Part shown: piece after piece, positions 1 through 8,204 of the stretch
How positions within the stretch are numbered: the stretch's first letter is position 1
How the letters are laid out: the number at the start of each line of letters is the position of its first letter
DNA from: CAKZQX01 sp034436755
GTDB lineage: Bacteria > Chloroflexota > Chloroflexia > Chloroflexales > Chloroflexaceae
DNA length: 64,000 nt
Reading direction: 5' to 3'
Assembly (NCBI GenBank): GCA_034436755.1
Contig: DAOTVB010000095.1
Location: 4,448 to 68,447 of the forward strand
Program-made: the position numbers and the translations under genes
Notes under the pieces: model-generated
What the model saw: the letters and a program-made list of their open reading frames with translations, nothing else
Databases searched by the model: none
Told to the model about the DNA's origin: nothing

Positions 1-302
1 TTCTGCTACCGCACGCCATATCCGGGTTCATTTCTCAAAGTTCATTAGCCGGTTAGATCCTGTCGTTCACAGAGAGCATGGCCCTACCGGAACATAATAC
101 TGCGTATCCATATCCCGTTCGTATGCCGTAACCCTGCCCGAAGACGGCATGGCAACCTACGATAAACTACAATACCTGAGCAAAAAGCCTTGCCACACCT
201 GGTACAATAAACTATAACAGAAGATGTCCCACCTGGGTGAGCCCTACCTCGCCCACCTGACCCGTTTCGCCCCCGATTGATACGCGTGCTACGTCGTCTG
301 CG
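1..302. other. Intergenic, no gene recognised
   Basis: No ORF here has a recognisable protein or a good ribosome binding site. The text near 46-58 (ttcattagccggtt) resembles the ends of the REP-like repeats near 31.1 kb. A 22-codon ORF at 149-217 is too short and unsupported to call. Confidence 0.5.
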
Positions 303-326
303 GTGCCCCAGCGAGAGGAGAAGCTT

Positions 327-1904
327 ATGCGCGGCGTTATACTGCTGCTGACCGGCGTTCTGTTTGCTACACTCTATCTGGGTATTCCTCCTGCGGCTAC
401 GGCTCCGGTTGTCGCAATAATCAACACCCCCACGATGCCAATTAATCCCATGCCGCCCACCCCTGTGCCATCACCCACGAATGTACCCCCGGCTCCGGCA
501 GTGCCGGTGCTGACCGAGATTGCCGAGCCGGTCAATGCGCCACCACCCCCGTCGCCAACACCCGTTCCGCCAACACCCGTTCCGCCCGCGCCGGCACCGG
601 CCGATCCCGGCTTTGCGGCCCTGCGCGCGGAACTGGAAGGCATGGTTGCCGGCTGGTATGGCGATCATGCCGTCAGTGTGCTTGATCTGCAGAGCGGACA
701 GATGATCTCGATTAACGGGACGCGCCCGCAGCAGGCCGCATGCACCATCAAAATCCCGATCCTGATGGGCGTGGCGCAGGATATCGCGGCGGGCCGCTAC
801 ACCGCCGAGGATGTTGCCGGGCTGGTGCAGTCGGCGATGGGACCGAGCAACACGCCACCGGCACGCGAGTTGCTGGGCATTATTGGTGGGGGCGATATTG
901 GGGCAGGCATTCGGCGGGCCAATACAATCATGTGGGATCTGGGCGCAAGCGGCTCGATTATGACCCATCCGCCGGGCTATCACTGGGAGGAGTATGGCTA
1001 CGCCGCCAGCCATGGCATTACCGCCAACCTGCTGACCACGGATGATCTGGTGCTGATCCTGGGCCGGCTCTACCAGGGCACTGCATTGCCGGCGCAAGAG
1101 ACCGCGTACACCCTCTGGAGCATGACCATCGCACCCGACTGGATGAATGCCTCGTTTGGCAGCGCGCTGCCCGCCGGGGTCGAACTCTATCACAAGGTCG
1201 GTCAGCTCTACGAGCCGCACAACACCTGGAACGATGCCGGGATTGTGGTCTTCGAGCGCGACGGCCGGCGCTATGCCTACGCCCTGGCCTACCTGGGCAG
1301 CTATGGCACAAGCCGGCAGGATGCCTACGCGCATGCGATGAGCGTCTCGGAGGCGACCTGGCGCTACTTTAGCAGCGCGCCGCTCCCGCCGCCGGTACCC
1401 ACACCCGTACCAGAACCGGCCCAGGCCGCGCCGCCGGTTGAACTAATCGACCTGACCAGTGCGGCGACCGCCGAAGCATCTTCACTGCTGCCCCGCGCAG
1501 CCATCCCGGACGGCGGTAGCGTTACCTACGCGCCGGCGCATGTCCTGGATGGCGACCCGACAACGGCCTGGGTGGAAGGGGTAGCGGGACCGGGCAACGG
1601 TGAGTGGCTGCGCCTGAGCTTTGCCGAGCCGGTTACGGTGGCGCGCCTCGACCTGAATATCGGCCGGGATATCGATGCCCGGCAGTTTGGGGCGAACAAC
1701 CGGCTGCGGGCGGCGCAGGTGCGCTTCTCCGACGGCAGCATTCTGCCGGTTACATTCCTGGATCAGCGTGGAATGCAGTCGCTGATCTTGCGGCCCATCA
1801 CCACAACTATGGTGGATATCACGCTTGAGGCGGTCTATTCCGGCACGCACCACGACGACACCGCCATTGCCGAAGTTGCTGTGTGGGGCTGGCCGACGGA
1901 GTGA
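327..1904 (+). CDS. Secreted beta-lactamase-fold (serine hydrolase-like) protein with F5/8-type C-terminal domain
   Basis: A 525-residue exported or membrane-anchored protein. Residues 1-26 form a signal/anchor segment, followed by a Pro/Thr/Val linker (about 30-95), a class A beta-lactamase-like domain (about 95-355), a short Pro linker, and a discoidin/F5-8-type carbohydrate-binding-like domain (about 380-525). The start at 327 is chosen over a GTG at 303 because gagaggag (313-320) sits just upstream. The SxxK position reads A-C-T-I-K, so the nucleophile is Cys139 rather than Ser. The SDN region reads P-S-N-T and the KTG region H-K-V-G around Lys290. Seen: domain order and motifs. Known: the family includes beta-lactamases and many non-catalytic surface proteins. 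Inferred: probably a cell-wall or glycan-binding protein, not an antibiotic-resistance enzyme. Confidence 0.75.
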   Translation: MRGVILLLTGVLFATLYLGIPPAATAPVVAIINTPTMPINPMPPTPVPSPTNVPPAPAVPVLTEIAEPVNAPPPPSPTPVPPTPVPPAPAPADPGFAALRAELEGMVAGWYGDHAVSVLDLQSGQMISINGTRPQQAACTIKIPILMGVAQDIAAGRYTAEDVAGLVQSAMGPSNTPPARELLGIIGGGDIGAGIRRANTIMWDLGASGSIMTHPPGYHWEEYGYAASHGITANLLTTDDLVLILGRLYQGTALPAQETAYTLWSMTIAPDWMNASFGSALPAGVELYHKVGQLYEPHNTWNDAGIVVFERDGRRYAYALAYLGSYGTSRQDAYAHAMSVSEATWRYFSSAPLPPPVPTPVPEPAQAAPPVELIDLTSAATAEASSLLPRAAIPDGGSVTYAPAHVLDGDPTTAWVEGVAGPGNGEWLRLSFAEPVTVARLDLNIGRDIDARQFGANNRLRAAQVRFSDGSILPVTFLDQRGMQSLILRPITTTMVDITLEAVYSGTHHDDTAIAEVAVWGWPTE

Positions 1905-1938
1905 GCTTTATGCGATATGATGGTACAATAGAGTGAAG

Positions 1939-1967
1939 TTGACAGTCAACACGTTTTCGTGTAATCT
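1939..1967 (+). promoter_or_regulatory. Promoter of the adenine methylase gene, near-leaderless
   Basis: TTGACA at 1939-1944, a 17-base spacer, and TAATCT at 1962-1967. Transcription would start about 1973-1976, after the ATG at 1970 but just before the ATG at 1979, which decides the start of the next gene. TTGACaGTCAA is also a small palindrome over the -35 box. Confidence 0.6.
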
Positions 1968-1978
1968 TCATGCAACAG

Positions 1979-2854
1979 ATGTCATTTCTAGACGACTCAC
2001 CACTGCATACTATCACCAACGTCGCAACGGTCCCACAGCGCAGCCCCTTCCGCTATCCCGGCGGCAAGACCTGGCTGGTGCCCCGGATCAGGCAGTGGCT
2101 GGCACACCGGCCCGCGCGGCCGGAGTTGTTTATCGAGCCGTTTGCCGGAGGTGGCATTGTCAGTCTGACGGTGGGGTTTGAACAACTGGCCGACCATGTG
2201 ATCATGGTGGAAGTTGACGATCAGGTTGCTGCGGTCTGGAAAACGATCCTTGGCGATGGCGCTGCGCGGGACTGGTTGGCCGAGCAGATTGCGACATTTG
2301 AGTTGACCCCGGAGGCGGTTGCCGACGTGCTTGCACAACCGGCAACGGAGGTAAAAGAACAGGCATTTCGCACCATCTTGAAGAACCGGGTCAATCGTGG
2401 AGGCATCATGGCGGCGGGGGCGGGGAAAGTAAAGCAGGGCGAGAACGGCAAAGGTCTGCGGTCGCGCTGGTATCCCGCAACGCTCTGCCGCCGCATTCAG
2501 GCTATCGGCAGCATCCGCGAGCGGTTCACCTTTATTGAGGGTGACGGGATGCATGTTCTGCGCCGGTATGCCGATCAGCCTGGCGTGGTCTGCTTTATTG
2601 ACCCGCCCTACACCGCTGCTGGCAAGAAAGCCGGGGCGCGGCTCTACACCCACGCCGCTCTGGATCATTCGGAACTCTTCCGGTTGGCCGACGCGTTTAC
2701 GGGTGATTTTATGATGACCTACGATAACACTGCGGAGATACGCGCGCTTGCCCAGATGCATAGATTTGACACGCAGCCAGTTGCGATGAAAAATACACAC
2801 CACGCAGCGATGACCGAGTTGATCATTGGTCGCTGCCTGGACTGGCTCAGGTGA
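1979..2854 (+). CDS. DNA adenine methylase, D12 class (Dam family)
   Basis: A 291-residue N6-adenine DNA methyltransferase. PFRYPGGK (about residues 22-30) is the AdoMet-binding motif I of the D12 class, and FIDPPY (about 206-211) is catalytic motif IV. The segment NRGGIMAAG is also family-typical. Length is close to the usual 270-300. The upstream ATG at 1970 lies within 3 bases of the -10 box and is unlikely to be transcribed, so 1979 is preferred. No restriction enzyme gene lies next to it, so it is probably an orphan methylase. The following membrane protein gene starts 17 bases after the stop on the same strand and may be co-transcribed. Confidence 0.88.
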   Translation: MSFLDDSPLHTITNVATVPQRSPFRYPGGKTWLVPRIRQWLAHRPARPELFIEPFAGGGIVSLTVGFEQLADHVIMVEVDDQVAAVWKTILGDGAARDWLAEQIATFELTPEAVADVLAQPATEVKEQAFRTILKNRVNRGGIMAAGAGKVKQGENGKGLRSRWYPATLCRRIQAIGSIRERFTFIEGDGMHVLRRYADQPGVVCFIDPPYTAAGKKAGARLYTHAALDHSELFRLADAFTGDFMMTYDNTAEIRALAQMHRFDTQPVAMKNTHHAAMTELIIGRCLDWLR

Positions 2855-2871
2855 CGAGGGATGCGGGATTG

Positions 2872-3636
2872 ATGCAAAACCAGATCCGCCGGTTTGTGAT
2901 CGGCGATTTACTCTTTGTCGGAGCGATGATCCTGCTGGCCCAGGTGCTGCTGCTGGTCGGGGCCAGTCCGGCGGTCGCGGTGCTGCCGACCCTGCTGCTG
3001 GGAACGGTTGCGTTGATTGTGCTGCTGAGTGTGCTGCTGCGGCATCGCCGCAGCCTGCCCATCGTCCAGCGCATCATCGCCGGGGAGCACTGGGTCGCCT
3101 GGCACTACCCGGCAGGGGAGTGGCGGCGACTGGTGAGCGATGAGCGGGTGCGGGCCAACACCGACGAGGAGCAGATCACGGTCGCCGGTCTGGCCGGGAA
3201 TGTGCTGCTCTACAGCGTTAGCGCGGCGGCGGCCGGCTACTTCATCGGGATCTTTGGGCGCTCAACCCCGCAGGCCATTCAGATTGCGCTGATCATGGGC
3301 GGGGTGGTGCTGGCGGTCAGCCTGTTCTTTGCGATCAACAGTTATCGCCAGGCGCAAACGCCGCCGCCCGCCACAGCCGTGGATGTCTATCTCGGGTCGC
3401 TCGGGATCTATCTGCCGGGGCGCTACATCACCTTCGACGATCCCCATCTGACGCTGGCGGATGTGCAGGTTGTACCGGGTAGTCCCGCCCTGCTGCTCGT
3501 CACAACCCGGTTGATCACCACCTATCATCGTGCCATCCTGCAAAAACTCGCCATTCCTATCCCGGAAGATCACATTGCCGAAGCCCAGGCGCTCGCCGAC
3601 CGCTTCCAGGCCGAAATGGTAATCCGTGACCTGTGA
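2872..3636 (+). CDS. Multi-pass membrane protein of unknown function
   Basis: A 254-residue protein with about four hydrophobic segments: two close together near the N-terminus (about residues 7-55), one near 105-125 and one near 135-155. These are followed by a soluble domain of about 95 residues ending in MVIRDL. A GTG at 2851 overlaps the methylase stop, but the ATG at 2872 has gaggg upstream and begins the hydrophobic N-terminus directly. I do not recognise the family. The spacing to the methylase suggests one transcript, with no functional link implied. Confidence 0.7.
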   Translation: MQNQIRRFVIGDLLFVGAMILLAQVLLLVGASPAVAVLPTLLLGTVALIVLLSVLLRHRRSLPIVQRIIAGEHWVAWHYPAGEWRRLVSDERVRANTDEEQITVAGLAGNVLLYSVSAAAAGYFIGIFGRSTPQAIQIALIMGGVVLAVSLFFAINSYRQAQTPPPATAVDVYLGSLGIYLPGRYITFDDPHLTLADVQVVPGSPALLLVTTRLITTYHRAILQKLAIPIPEDHIAEAQALADRFQAEMVIRDL

Positions 3637-3644
3637 CACCCGGC

Positions 3645-3780
3645 AGCACATTACGGACTACAGAATACAGATATTCATGCGCTGCGCGCACCCGGATGTA
3701 TGACAATCCCCGAACAGACGAGCGGAACCGGGGAATTGTCACGCGAGAATACGGACTACAGCTTACGAACTACGGACTAA
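3645..3780. repeat. Period-7 intergenic array (cggacta type)
   Basis: The gap holds repeats of cggacta/cgaacta in a 7-base phase, clearest at 3751-3780, plus a second cggactaca at 3653-3661. It is one of many such arrays at gene borders in this window. Confidence 0.5.
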
Positions 3781-3784
3781 ACAT

Positions 3785-4381
3785 ATGATCGCTTCGCTCC
3801 GTGGCATGCTACGCGCTATCGGCACCGATCACCTGGTGGTCGAAACCGGCGGGGTGGGCTTCCTCGTCTATGTGCCCCGTCCCGTGCTGGAGAAGCTGGG
3901 CAGTATTGGCGATGAAGTCTACCTGCAGACCTTCATGGTTGTGCGCGAGGATGCGCTGCTGCTCTATGGCTTTGCCACAATGGAACAGCGTTCGCTGTTC
4001 GAGACAATCCTGAGCGTGTCGGGAGTGGGACCACGGCTGGCCCTTGGCATGCTCTCCGCCGCAACCCCGGATGAGTTGCGCATCGCGGTGGCACAGAAAG
4101 ATATCACCCGTCTGTCACGCATACCCGGCATTGGCAAAAAGACCGCCGAGCGGCTGGTGCTCGAGTTGACCGGCAAACTGGATCTGAAGGGCCTGCCCGC
4201 GGCGCAACCGGAAGCGCCCCCGGCGGTGCTGGCGGTCAACAACGAACTGGCGGATCTGCTGGTCAGCCTGGGCTACAGCAGTGCCGAAGCCGGTGCTGCC
4301 ATTGCCGCCCTGCCCCCCGACGCCCCCGGCGATCTGGAAGAGCGCCTGCGTCTCGCGTTGCGCTATTTTGGTGGTGCCTGA
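3785..4381 (+). CDS. ruvA: Holliday junction branch migration protein RuvA
   Basis: A 198-residue DNA-binding subunit of the RuvAB branch-migration motor. An N-terminal OB fold starts at MIASLRGML. Two helix-hairpin-helix motifs follow (VSGVGPRLALGML at about 78-90 and IPGIGKKTAERLVLEL at about 113-128). After a linker rich in Pro and Ala comes the small C-terminal RuvB-contacting domain (about 150-198). Length is normal. Neither ruvB nor ruvC lies in the window, so the usual operon is not preserved. Confidence 0.96.
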   Translation: MIASLRGMLRAIGTDHLVVETGGVGFLVYVPRPVLEKLGSIGDEVYLQTFMVVREDALLLYGFATMEQRSLFETILSVSGVGPRLALGMLSAATPDELRIAVAQKDITRLSRIPGIGKKTAERLVLELTGKLDLKGLPAAQPEAPPAVLAVNNELADLLVSLGYSSAEAGAAIAALPPDAPGDLEERLRLALRYFGGA

Positions 4382-4390
4382 TCGGGCTCC

Positions 4391-4550
4391 TCAGTTCTCG
4401 ATTCTTGGTTCTCAGTTCTCAGTTCTCAATCCTTGACTCCGCCCACTCCCCGAAGTATGATCAAGGAGAGCAACCAGCAAACATCGCCCATCAACTGTTT
4501 GTTCTTTTGTTCTTTGTTTTTTGTTCTTCTTGTCCTTCGTCCTTTGTCTC
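4391..4550. repeat. Two period-7 arrays (cagttct and tgttctt types)
   Basis: 4391-4432 is built from cagttct/cgattct/tggttct units and 4496-4550 from tgttctt-like units, both with 7-base period. They fill the gap between ruvA and the hydrolase gene. Confidence 0.65.
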
Positions 4551-4577
4551 ATAACCTGAACGAGAAGCAGAACCAGC

Positions 4578-5330
4578 ATGAGCTATGTGGAGACGCGCCA
4601 CGGCGCGATGTTTTATATGACCGTCGGCAGCGGCCGCCCGCTGGTGCTGATCCATGGCAACACCATGACCGCCGCGAGCCAGGAGAAGCTGGCGCAGCGC
4701 TTCGCCGACGAATACCAGGTCGTTAGTGTCGATCTGCTGGGGCACGGGCACTCCGCCCTGCCGGATAATCTGTTCACCCGGGACTATTTTACGCTCCAGG
4801 GGCAGGCACTCTCCGACCTGCTGGAGACGCTCTTTCCCGAAGATACCGTACCGGTGTTCGGCATGAGCGCGGGCGGGATAGCGGCGCTCAACGCCTACTG
4901 CGAGCAGCCCTACCATATCGCGGCGCTGATCCTGGATGGCGTCTTTTCGCAGATCGGCCCGGAAGCCCTGGGCGCGCACCGCCAGCGAAACGCAACCATG
5001 ACGCCCGCCTGGGAGCGCTACATGCAGGCGCAGCATGGCACGGAGCGCTGGCCGCGCCTCCGGGATGGTCTGCCGGCGGCGATGGAACAACTGGAAGCCG
5101 GCGGAGCCGAAGTCATTCCCTGCCTGGACAACATCCGCATTCCGGTGTTGATCTTCCAGGGCGGACATGATCCCTTCTGCCCGGAGCGGCAGTCCCGCGC
5201 GGTCGCCGATGCCATTCCCCGCTCCTGGCTGATCTTCCGGGCCGAGGCCGGGCATATCATCGCCTGGCAGGAACCTGAACTCTTTGATGAAACCGTGAGG
5301 AAATTTCTCCATGACGAAGCTGGAAGCTAA
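4578..5330 (+). CDS. Alpha/beta hydrolase
   Basis: A 250-residue cytoplasmic alpha/beta-hydrolase. Visible motifs are the oxyanion HG in LVLIHGN (about 24-30), DLLGHGHS, the nucleophile elbow GMSAG (Ser about 97), an acid in GGHDPF (about 193-198) and the catalytic His in AGHIIAW (about 220-226). The substrate cannot be told from sequence. Its stop overlaps the start of larE by 20 bases, so the two genes are translationally coupled. That could mean a shared pathway, but LarE neighbours vary widely. Confidence 0.85.
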   Translation: MSYVETRHGAMFYMTVGSGRPLVLIHGNTMTAASQEKLAQRFADEYQVVSVDLLGHGHSALPDNLFTRDYFTLQGQALSDLLETLFPEDTVPVFGMSAGGIAALNAYCEQPYHIAALILDGVFSQIGPEALGAHRQRNATMTPAWERYMQAQHGTERWPRLRDGLPAAMEQLEAGGAEVIPCLDNIRIPVLIFQGGHDPFCPERQSRAVADAIPRSWLIFRAEAGHIIAWQEPELFDETVRKFLHDEAGS

Positions 5331-6177
5331 AACCGCCCACCTGCAGAGCATCATCGGCGCACTGGAGTCGGTGGTCGTGGCCTTCTCCGCCGGGGTTGAC
5401 AGCAGCTACCTGCTGGCCGCCTGCCGCGATACCCTCGGCCCCGACAAGGTGCTGGCCGTAACCGCCTGCTCCGCCAGCCTGCCCGCGCAGGAGTTGGACG
5501 AGGCGCGCACCCTGGCCGCCCAGATCGGTGTATCCCTGGAGATCGTAACAACCGACGAGCTTGCCAACGCCGACTATGTGCGCAATGATCCTAACCGCTG
5601 TTTTCACTGCAAAGACGAACTGTTTACCACGCTCTGGCCGCTGGCCCGCGCACGCGGGTTTGCTGCCGTCGTCTATGGCGCAACCGCCGATGACCTGGGG
5701 GATCACCGGCCGGGGATGCAGGCCGCGCAGCAGCATGGCATCCGCGCCCCCCTGCTGGAGGCCGGTCTGGGCAAGGCTGATATTCGCGCGTTGTCGCAGC
5801 AGCGCGGACTGCCCACCCATGACAAGCCGGCAATGGCATGCCTGGCCTCGCGCATTCCCTACGGCCGCGCGGTAACGGTCGAGGCGCTGGGACAGGTGGC
5901 GCAGGCCGAGGCGTTTCTCAAGCGGGAAATTGGGCTGCGGCAGGTGCGCGTGCGGCACCATGGCGAGGTCGCCCGGCTGGAGGTCGAACCCGACGATATT
6001 CTGCGTGTGGCCCAGCCCGCCACCCGCCAGCGCATCCAGCACAAGCTGCGCGAAATTGGCTTCACCTATGTCACCCTGGACCTGGCGGGCTTCCGCAGTG
6101 GCAGCCTGAACGAGGGATTGCCGCAAGCCGCACAAACCGAGCAGGCGGTGGTCTGGCTGGAGCCGGCGGGGGAGTGA
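5311..6177 (+). CDS. larE: ATP-dependent sacrificial sulfur transferase LarE
   Basis: A 288-residue PP-loop enzyme. In the LarE family it donates sulfur, from an active-site Cys in the best-known member, to make the nickel-pincer cofactor. The PP loop is FSAGVDSS (about residues 22-29). C-F-H-C-K-D-E, GATADDLGDHRPG and the family signature AMACLASRIPYG are all present. The Cys of CLASR corresponds to the sacrificial Cys. The start at 5311 has gtgagga upstream. No larA, larB or larC is in the window, so the sulfur acceptor here is unknown. Confidence 0.9.
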   Translation: MTKLEAKTAHLQSIIGALESVVVAFSAGVDSSYLLAACRDTLGPDKVLAVTACSASLPAQELDEARTLAAQIGVSLEIVTTDELANADYVRNDPNRCFHCKDELFTTLWPLARARGFAAVVYGATADDLGDHRPGMQAAQQHGIRAPLLEAGLGKADIRALSQQRGLPTHDKPAMACLASRIPYGRAVTVEALGQVAQAEAFLKREIGLRQVRVRHHGEVARLEVEPDDILRVAQPATRQRIQHKLREIGFTYVTLDLAGFRSGSLNEGLPQAAQTEQAVVWLEPAGE

Positions 6178-6204
6178 TCGAAGTTGCGCACCTGCTGCCG
6201 GAAC

Positions 6205-6240
6205 GTTAGAACGTTCCAATGTTCTAACGTTCTGATTATC
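6205..6240. repeat. Short gttctaac-type repeat between convergent genes
   Basis: gttagaacgttccaatgttctaacgttc has 7-base phasing and also forms a dyad (gttagaac / gttctaac). It lies between larE and the convergent Rpn gene and could act as a weak terminator hairpin. Confidence 0.4.
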
Positions 6241-6269
6241 AATTCCGCTATATGGTCTGTCGGGAGCGG

Positions 6270-7265
6270 TTAGCTCGCTGGGGGCGCGTCCCCCGCTCCG
6301 GCATACACCTGCCGCAACTCGTCCGGGGTGCCGGCGGCCTTAATCCGATCACGGATGGCCTGGAGCCGGGCAACCTCAGTGATGGACTGAATCTCCGGCA
6401 ACAGTGCCAGCCCCTCATCGCCAAACTTAAGCTCCAGCGCCAGGGCAATCCCGGCCAGCAGTTCCTCACGACGACCTTGTTCCAGCCCTTGCTGCAGCCC
6501 TTGCTCCAGCCCCTTCTGTATGCCAATGCGTTCAACACTGGTTACGTACCGCATCCGACGTCCCTCCTCCCATTGTTCCATCTCCTGCCAGAACTGCTGC
6601 TCCAACTCGTCCGGCAGGCGTAAGAGCCAGTCAATGAAGTGAAACAGGTTAATGATATCCGTCCGGGTATAGCCCAGGTCGTACAATCGGCGGGTCAGGT
6701 GCAGTTTGGCCCGCGCCCGCGCCGCCGCATCCTGGCGTGTCTCCTGCGCCGTCAGGTGGGCCAGCACCACCGTGGCAAACGGATTCCGGCTGGCCTCCAG
6801 TTCCGCCCGGCGGCTGCGGTAGTCCAGCAGTTTGATTACCGGGAAGGTGAAGCGGGTTTCGCAGCCCCACAACCCCAGCGTGAACTGGTCGGGTCGCCAA
6901 GTAGCGCGGTCATCGCCCAGCACTGCCAGACTGACCACCGGACGGTTGTAGCGGTCAAACAGCCGGTAGTGATAGACAAACATCCGTTGCGGGAAGGCAG
7001 CTTCTTCCTGGCCCTGGACTTCGATATGGATCAGCACCCAGGCTTCCGCGCCATCCCGCCGCCAGACCTGTACCAGCTTGTCGGCCAGTCGCCGCCCCAA
7101 CTCGGCATCGCGGACGACCTGCTGCAACTCCTTGTCCAGAAAGATAGGGGTGCGGCTCCAGTCGATTTCGGCGTGGATCTGCGGAAAGAAGAAGGCGAAG
7201 AAGTCGGCCAGATAGGTTTCGAGGATGTCTTTCCACGGGCTGTCGTAATCATCGCTGCTGGTCAT
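6270..7265 (-). CDS. Rpn-family PD-(D/E)XK nuclease / putative transposase-like protein
   Basis: A 331-residue member of the Rpn/YhgA-like group, proteins with a PD-(D/E)XK nuclease fold linked to recA-independent recombination. The N-terminus YLADFFAFFFPQIHAEIDW and the core segment VLIHIEVQGQ, followed by FPQRMFVYHYRLFDRY, are typical; E-V-Q gives the E-x-Q/K catalytic pair. The C-terminal part holds a Gln/Gly/Leu repeat (GLEQGLQQGLEQG, about 255-267), also usual for the group. aggagg precedes the ATG. No terminal inverted repeats flank it, so it looks like a stand-alone gene rather than an IS. Confidence 0.8.
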   Translation of the reverse strand: MTSSDDYDSPWKDILETYLADFFAFFFPQIHAEIDWSRTPIFLDKELQQVVRDAELGRRLADKLVQVWRRDGAEAWVLIHIEVQGQEEAAFPQRMFVYHYRLFDRYNRPVVSLAVLGDDRATWRPDQFTLGLWGCETRFTFPVIKLLDYRSRRAELEASRNPFATVVLAHLTAQETRQDAAARARAKLHLTRRLYDLGYTRTDIINLFHFIDWLLRLPDELEQQFWQEMEQWEEGRRMRYVTSVERIGIQKGLEQGLQQGLEQGRREELLAGIALALELKFGDEGLALLPEIQSITEVARLQAIRDRIKAAGTPDELRQVYAGAGDAPPAS

Positions 7266-7326
7266 CGCGGGTGGGCCTCCTGGGATGCAACGCCGACGGC
7301 AATCTCATACCGGTACACTGTCGATA

Positions 7327-7713
7327 TTATACCAGAGGCGTGATGGCAGGGGGTATCGCCGCGTGGGTGATGCCTGTCATCACGTCGCTATCAACAGCAC
7401 CCATCGTTTCACGCCTCATCGCTGGTGGGAGCAGATGACCGACATGTTCATCAAGCATTGATTTATCGAGGGTGAGAATTTGCGACACATTAACAACCGA
7501 GTCGCGGGGAAGTCCAGACTCCGTTGCGGATACGAAAACATTGCCTGGTGCGGCTGCGAGGCGTAAATTACTCGTGATCGCAATGACAATCACGGTTGCA
7601 ATGCGGCTGGCAGTGAAGGTATCTGCCTGAATAATTAGCACTGGTCGTCGATAGCCGGCGGCAGATCCCTGTAGATCAGGTAAATTGGCCCACCAGATAT
7701 CGCCCCGTCGCAT
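7327..7713 (-). CDS. MazF/PemK-type endoribonuclease toxin
   Basis: A 128-residue toxin of the MazF/CcdB fold. MRRGDIWWANLP at the N-terminus and YRRPVLIIQAD (about 21-31) are the classic MazF motifs; members cleave single-stranded mRNA. The start at 7713 shares one base with the antitoxin stop (TAATG). A GTG two codons earlier is possible. Translational coupling and order (antitoxin first) match MazEF operons. The C-terminal tail (after MGAVDSDV) is a little longer than in compact MazF proteins. Confidence 0.88.
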   Translation of the reverse strand: MRRGDIWWANLPDLQGSAAGYRRPVLIIQADTFTASRIATVIVIAITSNLRLAAAPGNVFVSATESGLPRDSVVNVSQILTLDKSMLDEHVGHLLPPAMRRETMGAVDSDVMTGITHAAIPPAITPLV

Positions 7714-7949
7714 TACCACTCTTCTTTCAACAGGACGGATGTTTGCGCAGCGATAAACCCAGGATTGACAGTTACGTCTTCTTCCGCATAAATTGCGTTG
7801 AGCACGCTAGTAATATCACCCTGCCGGTATGTCTGGAGATAGAGTTGTAATGCACGTACATACAACTCACTCCGCGAGAGACCTCGGCTCTGGGCAAATT
7901 GTTCCGCTTCCTGAAACAGCGCATCGGGAATAGAGATTGCAGTTTTCAT
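7713..7949 (-). CDS. Ribbon-helix-helix MazE-type antitoxin
   Basis: A 78-residue antitoxin. MKTAISIPDALF forms the DNA-binding ribbon and the helices EAEQFAQSRGLSRSEL and VRALQLYLQTY complete an RHH fold (residues 1-45). The acidic tail (AEEDVTVNP) should wrap the toxin. The start is the ATG at 7949, not a TTG at 7985, because the TTG is the -35 box of the promoter. No Shine-Dalgarno is present. The -10 box ends 7 bases before the ATG, so the mRNA is probably leaderless. Confidence 0.85.
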   Translation of the reverse strand: MKTAISIPDALFQEAEQFAQSRGLSRSELYVRALQLYLQTYRQGDITSVLNAIYAEEDVTVNPGFIAAQTSVLLKEEW

Positions 7950-7956
7950 ACAAGGG

Positions 7957-7985
7957 AGTATAACCAGAGTTATGCGACTGGTCAA
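7957..7985 (-). promoter_or_regulatory. Promoter and putative autoregulatory operator of the MazEF-type pair
   Basis: On the minus strand TTGACC (7985-7980), a 17-base spacer and TATACT (7962-7957). ATAAC-caga-GTTAT (7960-7973) is a perfect inverted repeat over the -10 end and spacer, well placed for RHH antitoxin binding. The ATG begins 7 bases after the -10 box, at the expected transcription start. Confidence 0.7.
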
Positions 7986-8165
7986 GCAGAGTTCCTGGTG
8001 TTTAACGGAAAATATGTTGCGTGCAGTGGAGAGTCATGCCCATCTACCATCAGGCATGCTCACGGCTCACGAGTTATTCTATCTAAGTTAATCTCAGGGC
8101 GCTCTGTCCAGTCAACCTTCTCTTGATCATCGGGCTCACCAGCGAATCAACCGTTCAATCATATA

Positions 8166-8203
8166 AAATCTGTCCCCTGTTCCCTGTTCCCTGTACCCTA
8201 CGC
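8166..8203. repeat. Period-7 array (ctgttcc type)
   Basis: ctgttccctgttccctgtaccc lies directly downstream of the large fusion gene. The rest of 7986-8165 shows no gene. Confidence 0.55.
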
Positions 8204-8204
8204 C

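Noticed and set aside
149..217. 22-codon ORF in the first intergenic stretch
   Set aside because: Too short, no ribosome site and no recognisable product.
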